Assembly (NCBI GenBank): GCA_964483805.1
Contig: CAZADH010000159.1
Location: 1 to 13,652 of the forward strand
Length of the DNA: 13,652 nucleotides
DNA from: CAZADH01 sp964483805
GTDB taxonomy: Bacteria; Muiribacteriota; Ozemobacteria; Ozemobacterales; Ozemobacteraceae
Direction of reading: 5' to 3'
This document shows, in pieces, positions 6,492 to 11,924 of the stretch (the stretch's first letter is position 1; each line of letters starts with the position of its first letter). The notes under the pieces were generated by a model. The model worked only from the letters and a program-made list of their open reading frames with translations, was not told the origin of the DNA and did no database searches. The position numbers were made by a program, and so were the translations under genes.

Positions 6492-7979
6492 ATGCGAAGA
6501 CTGACCACTCTCATCGCGATCGCCACGGTGGTCGCGGTGATGGCGACGGCCGTGCCGGTGATGGCGCAGGACGCGCACTCACTGCAACAAACGTTCATCT
6601 CGATTGCCAAGAAACTGAAACCCAGCGTGGTAAACATTCGCGTCACCCGCGAAGAAAAGGCCCGCGTGCAGGGCCAGGATCCGTTTGGCGGCCCGGACGG
6701 CACGCCGTTCGACGACCTGTTCGAAAAGTTCTTCCGCGGACCGCGGGGCCGCCAGTTCAAAGCGCCGCATCGCTCGTTCAAGAGCGAGGCCGCGGGTTCC
6801 GGGATCATCGTCGATGCGGCCGGGCATATCCTGACCAACAACCATGTGGTGAAGGGTGCGACCAAGATTGCCGTCAAGCTGTCGACGGGCAAAGAGGTCG
6901 ACGCCACCATCGTCGGCCGCGATCCGCAGACCGACCTGGCCGTCATCAAACTGAAGGGCGGCGAGACCGTGCATCCGGCCGAGTTTGCCGACACCAGCAA
7001 ACTCGAGGTCGGGCAGTGGGTCATGGCCATCGGCAATCCATTCGGGCTCGAACAGACGGTCACCGTGGGCGTGCTCTCGGCCATCGGCCGCTCCGGGCTC
7101 GGCGCTGCACCGATCGAGGATTTTCTGCAAACCGACGCCTCGATCAACCCGGGCAACAGTGGTGGTCCACTCTGCGATCTCGACGGCAAGGTCATTGGCG
7201 TGAACACGCTGATCTTCGCCGCCCCGGGGTCCGGCATCGGCTTCGCGATTCCGGCCAACATGGCGCAACGTATCACCCAGCAGATCATCAAGGGCGGTTC
7301 GGTCGATCGGCCTTACATCGGCATCTCGATGCAACCGGTGACCCCCGACCTCCAAGAGCACCTCGGATTGAGTGACCGCGCCGGTGCCGTGGTCATGGAC
7401 GTCCAGGCCGATTCACCGGGCGGCAAGGCCGGGCTGAAACAGATGGACATCATCCGCTCGATCGACGGCAAAGAGATGAAGGACACCAACGACGTGCAGA
7501 AGTACGTGCTGCAACAGAACGTCGGCGCCACCATCAACCTCGATGTCATGCGCAACGGCAAGAACGAAAAGGTCGTGGTCAAACTCGAGCAAATGCCCAA
7601 GACCTACGGCCTGGCCGACTTCGAAGATCAGGCCGATGCGAGCGAGTCTGATTCGCCGGCCGACGGCAAGAAAGACAAAGACGGTTCGGCCGTCGCCGAG
7701 CAACTCGGTCTGTCACTCCAACCGCTGACGAAGGAACTCGCCGAGCAACTGGGCACCAAACAGAGCAGCGGTCTCGTGGTGACCGGTGTGACCAACGACG
7801 GCCCGGCCGATGAAGCCGGGGTCACCGAACGCGACGTCATCACCCAGGTCAACGCCAAGCCCGTGGCAAATCTCAAGGACCTCGTGCCCGCCTTCGAACT
7901 GGGCAAAGCGAAGAAGAGTCACCTGCTCGTCGTGCAACGCGGCAACTCGCCGTTGTTCCTGGTTGTAAAGACAAAGTAA
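6492..7979 (+). CDS. degP: Periplasmic DegP/HtrA-type serine endoprotease (Do-like)
   Basis: A 495-residue HtrA protein that degrades or refolds misfolded envelope proteins. It has an N-terminal Sec signal (1-26, cleavage likely after PVMAQ or VMA), a trypsin-like domain (about 35-270) with the full triad His118 (TNNHVV), Asp148 (TDLAVIKL) and Ser223 (NPGNSGGPL), and two PDZ domains: PDZ1 about 272-368 (starting RPYIGISM) and PDZ2 about 402-493. A charged, Asp/Ser/Lys-rich linker (377-400) separates the PDZ domains. A short Pro/Gly-rich loop at 57-98 corresponds to the LA loop. Length and domain order are those of DegP/DegQ/MucD; which paralogue cannot be told. The ATG follows AAGGAGG by five bases. 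The gene stands alone on its strand behind a sigma-E-like promoter and is followed by a C-rich tract and strong hairpins that likely end its transcript. Confidence 0.96.
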   Translation: MRRLTTLIAIATVVAVMATAVPVMAQDAHSLQQTFISIAKKLKPSVVNIRVTREEKARVQGQDPFGGPDGTPFDDLFEKFFRGPRGRQFKAPHRSFKSEAAGSGIIVDAAGHILTNNHVVKGATKIAVKLSTGKEVDATIVGRDPQTDLAVIKLKGGETVHPAEFADTSKLEVGQWVMAIGNPFGLEQTVTVGVLSAIGRSGLGAAPIEDFLQTDASINPGNSGGPLCDLDGKVIGVNTLIFAAPGSGIGFAIPANMAQRITQQIIKGGSVDRPYIGISMQPVTPDLQEHLGLSDRAGAVVMDVQADSPGGKAGLKQMDIIRSIDGKEMKDTNDVQKYVLQQNVGATINLDVMRNGKNEKVVVKLEQMPKTYGLADFEDQADASESDSPADGKKDKDGSAVAEQLGLSLQPLTKELAEQLGTKQSSGLVVTGVTNDGPADEAGVTERDVITQVNAKPVANLKDLVPAFELGKAKKSHLLVVQRGNSPLFLVVKTK

Positions 7980-7990
7980 GACTTTCTCAT

Positions 7991-8015
7991 CCCACCTCCC
8001 AATCCCCCCCACCCC
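7991..8015 (+). other. C-rich tract downstream of htrA (rut-like; G-quadruplex motif on the minus strand)
   Basis: The stretch contains four runs of three or more C (7991-7993, 7998-8000, 8004-8010, 8012-8015) separated by loops of four, three and one bases and almost no G. On the minus strand this is a canonical four-tract G-quadruplex pattern; in htrA mRNA it is a C-rich, G-poor patch of the type Rho binds. It sits 11 bases after the htrA stop and just before a strong hairpin, so a role in 3'-end formation is plausible but unproven. Confidence 0.4.
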
Positions 8016-8017
8016 TT

Positions 8018-8048
8018 GCACCGGCAGCAGTTTTCGAGCTGCCGGTGC
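8018..8048 (+). terminator. Strong hairpin after htrA, no T-tract
   Basis: GCACCGGCAGC (8018-8028) and GCTGCCGGTGC (8038-8048) form a perfect 11-base stem with a nine-base loop. It lies 38 bases after the htrA stop codon. No run of T follows (a C run does), so it is not a classic intrinsic terminator; it may be a 3'-end stabiliser or act with the upstream C-rich tract. Confidence 0.45.
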
Positions 8049-8064
8049 TCCCCCCCGGGATCCC

Positions 8065-8080
8065 CGCGTCACGTGACGCG
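8065..8080. repeat. Perfect 16-base palindrome with CACGTG core
   Basis: CGCGTCACGTGACGCG is a perfect palindrome with no spacer. It lies between two strong hairpins in the gap between htrA and the esterase gene. Spacerless palindromes of this length suit a dimeric regulator binding site. No T-tract follows, and with no loop it would not form a good RNA hairpin. Chance is possible in GC-rich DNA. Confidence 0.4.
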
Positions 8081-8118
8081 ACTTCCATGAACCTCCCCGA
8101 CCCCCCTCCACCGGGCTC

Positions 8119-8150
8119 GCGGCGGCCCGAGGTCGGGCCGCCGCATTTTG
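8119..8150 (+). terminator. Likely intrinsic terminator hairpin with short T-tract
   Basis: GCGGCGGCCCGA (8119-8130) pairs perfectly with TCGGGCCGCCGC (8133-8144), and ATTTTG follows at once, then TCTT. A 12-base GC stem with a T-rich tail is the classic form of an intrinsic terminator, though the tract is short. It lies 139 bases beyond the htrA stop and about 100 bases before the esterase start, so it should insulate the two genes. Confidence 0.55.
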
Positions 8151-8162
8151 TCTTCGGGGGGC

Positions 8163-8184
8163 ACCTGTTGTATGTAGAACAGGT
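8163..8184. promoter_or_regulatory. Inverted repeat upstream of the esterase gene
   Basis: ACCTGTT (8163-8169) and AACAGGT (8178-8184) are perfect seven-base arms eight bases apart, about 60 bases before the esterase start, a natural place for an operator. It resembles a LexA site superficially, but the CTG-to-CAG spacing is twelve, not ten. The regulator is unknown. Confidence 0.35.
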
Positions 8185-8240
8185 CGCTTGCACAACACAC
8201 GTTTTCTTTTCGCGACATCAACGAGACAAGAAACGAGGCC

Positions 8241-9209
8241 ATGACAATGATGACTGCACCCCGATTTAGCTTGGTCGTCGCGTTTCTGGCCATGTTAGCT
8301 GGTAGTCTCGCCGCAGCCCAGGCCGTGCCATGGCAACCCGGACCGGGATTGACCCAGATCCCGCTGTGGCCCGACGAAGCGCCCGGCGCACCGCACACCG
8401 ACGCCGACGAAACCGCGTCGCCGGCAAAAATGCTGATCGCGTCCCGATCGGTCGTGTTTGTCGAGAATGTCAGTGTGCCGACGATGACGGTCTTCCCGGC
8501 ACAAGGCAAGAACACCGGCGTCGCCGTCGTCGTCTTTCCCGGCGGTGGTTACCGGGTGTTGGCGATCGATCTCGAAGGCACCGAGATCTGCGAGTGGCTG
8601 GCGGCCCACGGGATCACGGGCGTATTGCTGAAATACCGGGTGCCGTACACGGGTCCGTGCTGGCATGACAAAATGCGGCGGCACTATGAACCGAAGGTGC
8701 CCATGGCGCTGCAGGACGCGCAACGCGCCCTGGGGATCCTGCGGGCCCGGGCGACCGAGTGGGGCATCGACCAGCACAAGATCGGCGTGCTGGGGTTCTC
8801 GGCCGGCGGTCACCTGGTAGCCGACGTCGCCACACACTTCGACAAACGCGCCTACTCGCCTGTCGATGCGGCCGACGAACAGAGCTGCCGCCCCGACTTC
8901 GGCGTGCCGATCTACCCGGGGCACATGCTCGAGAACACGACGCGCGCATTCCAGCTCAACCCGAAAGTGCCGGTCACGAAAGATACTCCGCCGATGCTGA
9001 TCATCCAGGCCGGCGACGACCCAGTCGACCCGGTGAAGAACTCGCTGGTGCTTTACATTGCACTACAGAAGGCCGGCGTGCCGACCGAGTTGCATTTGTA
9101 TGCACACGGCGGCCACGCTTTCGGTCTGCGCCCGTCGCCGAACCCGGTGACCGAGTGGCCGCAACTGCTGGAGCGGTGGTTGCGAACGATTGGAATGCTC
9201 GCGAGATAA
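8241..9209 (+). CDS. Exported alpha/beta-hydrolase esterase (acetylxylan esterase-like)
   Basis: A secreted or periplasmic hydrolase of the BD-FAE/acetylxylan esterase-like alpha/beta-hydrolase group, which deacylates carbohydrate or small esters. It has a Sec signal (hydrophobic 9-26, likely cut after SLAAA or AAAQA), a mature start near VPWQPGPG, the oxyanion motif FPGGGYRVLA (99-108), nucleophile Ser187 in GFSAGG (185-190), probable acid Asp260 in QAGDDPVDP, and catalytic His292 in HGGHAFG (289-295). Triad order and spacing are complete. Three in-frame ATG codons lie at 8241, 8247 and 8250; the GAGG at 8235-8238 is best spaced for 8247, so the true protein may be two residues shorter. Substrate cannot be fixed from sequence; neighbours give no polysaccharide locus. 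Its own transcript seems insulated from htrA by the upstream terminator. Confidence 0.88.
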   Translation: MTMMTAPRFSLVVAFLAMLAGSLAAAQAVPWQPGPGLTQIPLWPDEAPGAPHTDADETASPAKMLIASRSVVFVENVSVPTMTVFPAQGKNTGVAVVVFPGGGYRVLAIDLEGTEICEWLAAHGITGVLLKYRVPYTGPCWHDKMRRHYEPKVPMALQDAQRALGILRARATEWGIDQHKIGVLGFSAGGHLVADVATHFDKRAYSPVDAADEQSCRPDFGVPIYPGHMLENTTRAFQLNPKVPVTKDTPPMLIIQAGDDPVDPVKNSLVLYIALQKAGVPTELHLYAHGGHAFGLRPSPNPVTEWPQLLERWLRTIGMLAR

Positions 9210-9310
9210 CGGCGAGGCTACACTGCCGGTCCGGGGTCGTCCGATTGGGTTCACTGTTTGCCTCGCAGAGTCAGCAAGCGGACCGCGTTCGACTGGCCAA
9301 TGCGCGCAGA

Positions 9311-9338
9311 TCGGAGCGTACGGCGCACGCCGTTCCGA
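9311..9338. terminator. Possible bidirectional hairpin between convergent genes
   Basis: TCGGA (9311-9315) pairs with TCCGA (9334-9338) and, after a four-base bulge, ACGGCG (9320-9325) pairs with CGCCGT (9328-9333). It lies between the esterase (ends 9209) and the convergent toxin cassette (ends 9346), where a shared terminator is expected. There is no T-tract and the loop is only two bases, so this is weak. I see nothing else in 9210-9345. Confidence 0.25.
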
Positions 9339-9345
9339 CCGGCGA

Positions 9346-9552
9346 TTACTCGTCTTCGCCTCGTTCGGCCGGCCCGATCACCTCGGGTATCCGGCTGGGG
9401 GGAACGATAACGACGTGGCCATCCTGCCAGATCGCGATGGGGTTGCCCGCGCGCTGATGCTCGAGCAGCGCCTCGCGGACGGCACGGCGCATCTTGCGGA
9501 AGAGGTCGAGGGCCCATGCGGGGACTTCTTCTGCCTTACGTTTTCGAGCCAT
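9346..9552 (-). CDS. Small 68-residue protein of the Zeta-type toxin cassette
   Basis: Function unknown. The protein begins MARKRKAEEVPAWALDLF, followed by a charged helix (about 11-36, KMRRAVREALLEHQRAGN), a strand-rich part with NPIAIWQDGHVVIVPP (37-52), and an acidic tail ending ERGEDE. I recall similar short proteins with a GNPIA-W-DG-V-IP core in bacterial accessory loci, often next to P-loop kinases, but cannot name a family. ATG 9552-9550 has a strong GGGGAGG Shine-Dalgarno eight bases upstream. It overlaps the last 17 bases of the Zeta-like gene in another frame, so the two are co-transcribed and probably translationally coupled. It could be an antitoxin, a toxin-associated chaperone or just a partner of unknown role. 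The basic start and acidic end would suit protein or nucleic-acid binding. Confidence 0.8.
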   Translation of the reverse strand: MARKRKAEEVPAWALDLFRKMRRAVREALLEHQRAGNPIAIWQDGHVVIVPPSRIPEVIGPAERGEDE

Positions 9553-10138
9553 CGGTCTTACCTCCCCGAACAATCTCGGCCCACGCGGACGAATCGACGA
9601 CCCGAGGTCTGCCCGCTGTGCTTCCAATCGCAACAAGGCGCATTGCGCCGCTGGAGTTGTCGACCATCAACCACGAATCGACGATATCACAATACATCGT
9701 AAAGAAGTTCATGAGTCCGGTTCGATACCGGCGACGGATGACCTCGGCCGGCACCGAGTGCCCGCCAGCGCGAACCCGCTCCATGACCCGATCGATGGCA
9801 AGATCGACCGAACCCAACCAGAGAAAGATCAGCGTCACGTTGTAACCCAACTGCCTGAGACGCTCGATCCTCCTGGACCAGGCACGGTTGGCAAGATTGG
9901 TCTCAATCGCGAAACTCTGCCGCCGATTCTCGAAAACGGCAACCCGTTCGAGCAGGATCCGACTCGCCCTTACGTCCCGAGCGACGCCCTCAAAGCCAAC
10001 CAAACCCTTGGCGATTTCGTCGGCATTGATGAAGGGCACGTCTGGCGGGATCAACAATTGCGCGCACGTCGTCTTGCCGGCGCCGTTTGGGCCGGCAAGG
10101 ATGAACAGTGATGGCTTTGTTCTGTTTGTTTTCGGCAT
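9536..10138 (-). CDS. Zeta toxin/COG4185-type P-loop kinase
   Basis: A 200-residue P-loop kinase of the Zeta-toxin-like COG4185 group. Classical Zeta toxins phosphorylate UDP-N-acetylglucosamine and block cell-wall synthesis; the activity of COG4185 members is largely untested. Visible: a Walker A GPNGAGKTT (16-24), NADEIAKGL (38-46) holding the probable catalytic Asp40, FAIETNLANR (76-85) with Glu79, the FLWLGSVDLAIDRV segment (105-118), RVRAGGHSVP (121-130) and VIRRRYRTG (133-141) with the conserved arginines of the lid, and VDNS (159-162). All core motifs are intact, so the enzyme should be active. ATG 10138-10136 lacks a strong Shine-Dalgarno and lies 33 bases after the antitoxin-like gene. 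The 3' end overlaps the 68-residue gene. The order small protein, then kinase suggests a toxin-antitoxin module, though no epsilon-type antitoxin is seen. Confidence 0.88.
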   Translation of the reverse strand: MPKTNRTKPSLFILAGPNGAGKTTCAQLLIPPDVPFINADEIAKGLVGFEGVARDVRASRILLERVAVFENRRQSFAIETNLANRAWSRRIERLRQLGYNVTLIFLWLGSVDLAIDRVMERVRAGGHSVPAEVIRRRYRTGLMNFFTMYCDIVDSWLMVDNSSGAMRLVAIGSTAGRPRVVDSSAWAEIVRGGKTDGSKT

Positions 10139-10171
10139 TCGGATAAGAAGAACTTCTGCGACGGCGTTGCC

Positions 10172-10354
10172 TCAGAGCCACCTTCTCAGGCGCTTCGTGG
10201 CTGCCTCATGACTGATCGTTCGACCCTCTTCCGCGTCCTTCAACCCCTTCTGGACTTGAGCGACGAAATAGACTTCATAGAGTATCTCGTCGACGGTCGC
10301 GTCATCGGGCAATCTCTTGATGGCCTTGATCGCGGTGTCTTTCAGTTTCTCCAC
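10172..10354 (-). CDS. Small antitoxin-like protein, GTG start
   Basis: A 60-residue protein, first gene of the Zeta-type cassette and its probable antitoxin. It reads MEKLKDTAIKAIKRLPDDAT, then VDEILYEVYFVAQVQKGLKD (21-40) and an EEGRTISHEAATKRLRRWL tail (42-60). The helix with A-I-x-x-LPDDAT-D-E-I and the EEGR-ISHEE-like end are a familiar pattern of short RelB/Phd-like antitoxins, where the C-terminal part wraps the toxin; the family name is a judgement from the pattern. The start must be GTG 10354-10352: it is preceded by GGAG at eight bases, no ATG occurs in frame, and a stop lies shortly upstream. The operator-like repeats at 10371-10405 lie directly before it, as expected for an autoregulated module. 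Confidence 0.8.
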   Translation of the reverse strand: MEKLKDTAIKAIKRLPDDATVDEILYEVYFVAQVQKGLKDAEEGRTISHEAATKRLRRWL

Positions 10355-10370
10355 GTCATTTTCTCCGTTA

Positions 10371-10405
10371 CCTGGTCGCTACTGGTTTCCTGGTCGGCCT
10401 CCAGG
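10371..10405. repeat. Repeated CCTGGTCG elements, probable operator of the toxin cassette
   Basis: CCTGGTCG occurs at 10371-10378 and again at 10389-10396, 18 bases apart, with a partial copy (ACTGG) at 10381-10385 between them. The second copy also begins an inverted repeat, CCTGG (10389-10393) with CCAGG (10401-10405). All of this lies 17-51 bases before the GTG of the antitoxin-like gene. Antitoxin operators commonly have such repeated half sites overlapping the promoter, so autoregulation is the natural reading. The rest of 10355-10485 shows no further gene. Confidence 0.5.
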
Positions 10406-10485
10406 CTCCCGAGCCATGATACTACACATTCTGGCCCGTGCTGCCGGCGTGGATGTGCGTGGCAACGTCGCGAGTTACATATCGC

Positions 10486-11673
10486 CTATTTCAGCAACTG
10501 AAACCGCCCGGTCTTCACCATGCCGGCCAGCAGGCGGCCGAGCACCTTCAGCTTCCCAAGCGGGCCGCGCTTGTCGCGCCGCAGGATCGCAAGCAACTCG
10601 TCGCGCGTGGCGGGCGGTTGGGTTTCGACCGACTTCTTCGCCAGCGACAACGCCTTCTTCAGACACGTCGGCACACATAGGCCGCAGCCGAGACAGCGGG
10701 TGCGATCGATTGCAATTGTATTGCTGACCTCTTTACCACTGTTTCTTCCACCTTTGATTGCGCCGGCTTGGCACCGTTGCCGACAGATGCCACAGCCAAC
10801 ACAGGCCGACGTATCGACCTCAGCGTAGTAGTTCGACGACCAGAACTCGACGGGAATCGGCAACTGCCGGTGCACGTCGAGCATGCCGCAACAGCAAGCG
10901 CAACACGAACATAGGAACTCGGGCGCCCGCGAGTTCGACGGTTGCAGCACGAGGCCGTCGTCCTGGTTCTGCTCGACGATCGCCAGGGCCTCGTCGCGGG
11001 TGATGCGCCGCCCCTGACCGCTGCCGAGAAACGACTCGGCCATGCGGCCCATGCCCAAGCAGGTTTCCTCGCGCGTAGTGACCCGGCACGGTTGCCCCTG
11101 CATCGCGTGCTTCTTGCGACAGATGCACGGGACGACGATGAACGGCTCGGCCGCCGCGCGCAACAGCGCGGTCGCTTCGTCGAAGGTGCTGACATGATGA
11201 TGCACCGGAATGCTCTTCCTGATCGGAATTGTGCGCATCTGCGGCAGGGCCGTGCTGAGAAACGAGAGCCCGAACCGCGCATCTGACAGATACTCGCCGA
11301 CATCGGTAATGAACTGCGGGGTCAGTCGCGCCAGTTGCATTTCGTAGAAACCGACCACGAGCGGCGTGTTGCGATACCACGGCGTGCCGTCGCGTTCGAT
11401 CGCTTCGATGCCGCCTTTGGCGTGAATACCCGCCAACTCGGCGCGCAACTGTTCGGGCGTCGCCACCAGGTGCCGGGCCCGGTCGAAGACTGTGGCCAGA
11501 GGTTCATGCACGTCGGTGAGGCAGCATGCGAGGTCCGCCTCGCGTGGCGTGAAGATGTGCTCGAGCACCCGAATGTCGGCCCCGCTCGGGGTCGCGGGGA
11601 ACCCGACCGGTTGCCGGTCGAGGTGGCGCTGCAGGGCGCGGTAGGAACGAACGGAGTCGGCGCGGGAGGTCAT
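10486..11673 (-). CDS. Multi-cluster 4Fe-4S ferredoxin-type protein with N-terminal helical domain
   Basis: A 395-residue cytosolic iron-sulfur protein, apparently an electron carrier; partner and substrate unknown. The N-terminal part (about 1-115) contains an IRVLEHIFTPREADLA stretch and a winged-helix-like region ending FYEMQLARL (109-117), as in a family of large ferredoxins of anaerobic, deltaproteobacteria-like organisms. The middle holds CICRKKHAMQGQPC (183-196) and Cys205, then a striking CSCCACCCGM run (255-264). The C-terminal third has two complete 4Fe-4S motifs, CVGCGICRQRC (291-301) and CLGCGLCVPTC (327-337), each with CxxCxxCxxxC spacing. The extra cysteines may bind one or two more clusters. 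ATG 11673-11671 matches the family start; the frame stays open to 11874, but that part does not look coding. There is no Shine-Dalgarno; a CATAAT close upstream could mean a leaderless message, which is speculative. Confidence 0.85.
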   Translation of the reverse strand: MTSRADSVRSYRALQRHLDRQPVGFPATPSGADIRVLEHIFTPREADLACCLTDVHEPLATVFDRARHLVATPEQLRAELAGIHAKGGIEAIERDGTPWYRNTPLVVGFYEMQLARLTPQFITDVGEYLSDARFGLSFLSTALPQMRTIPIRKSIPVHHHVSTFDEATALLRAAAEPFIVVPCICRKKHAMQGQPCRVTTREETCLGMGRMAESFLGSGQGRRITRDEALAIVEQNQDDGLVLQPSNSRAPEFLCSCCACCCGMLDVHRQLPIPVEFWSSNYYAEVDTSACVGCGICRQRCQAGAIKGGRNSGKEVSNTIAIDRTRCLGCGLCVPTCLKKALSLAKKSVETQPPATRDELLAILRRDKRGPLGKLKVLGRLLAGMVKTGRFQLLK

Positions 11674-11924
11674 GACAGTGATTATGACGCCGGAAGGTTC
11701 ACTTTCAGAAGAAAATTGTAAAGGCCGCACGATTTGCCCGCACACGATGTGCTCAGGGGGCGGCCCGAAACGGAGTTTCGCGCGGTGCAAACAACCCGCC
11801 GGCCACGCCCTCCCGATCAAGCGAACCATGGTGACCTGGCCATCACACCCTGTCGGTTCGATCCCTCGGCCCAATTGGTGCTATCTTGTCGGCACGCTGT
11901 TCGACAAGCAACGAGGTGGTACGC
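11674..11924. other. Divergent intergenic region between the 4Fe-4S gene and the propeller gene
   Basis: This gap of 251 bases must contain two divergent promoters. Close to the 4Fe-4S start, the minus strand reads CATAAT about eight bases before the ATG, but no good -35 lies at the right distance. Near the plus-strand gene the only clear structure is the dyad at 11885-11908. No RNA gene or small reading frame with a ribosome site is apparent. Confidence 0.6.
11885..11908. promoter_or_regulatory. Inverted repeat in the leader of the propeller-protein gene
   Basis: CTTGTCG (11885-11891) and CGACAAG (11902-11908) form perfect seven-base arms around a ten-base spacer, ending four bases before the GAGG Shine-Dalgarno (11913-11916) of the ATG at 11925. 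It could be a DNA operator or, in the message, a hairpin next to the ribosome site that tunes translation. It is seen in the sequence; the role is inferred. Confidence 0.4.

Noticed and set aside
6476..7361. Antisense open frames opposite htrA
   Set aside because: They lie wholly within an intact protease gene with full catalytic triad and PDZ domains.
8163..8184. LexA box
   Set aside because: The CTG-to-CAG spacing is twelve bases instead of ten and the gene behind it is not a DNA-damage gene.
8295..8924. Minus-strand open frame opposite the esterase gene
   Set aside because: Shadow of a gene with a signal peptide and a complete Ser-Asp-His triad; no motif or ribosome site of its own.
11674..11874. 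In-frame N-terminal extension of the 4Fe-4S protein
   Set aside because: The added 67 residues lack coding bias, run into an AT-richer intergenic part, and exceed the family start at the MTSRADS methionine.
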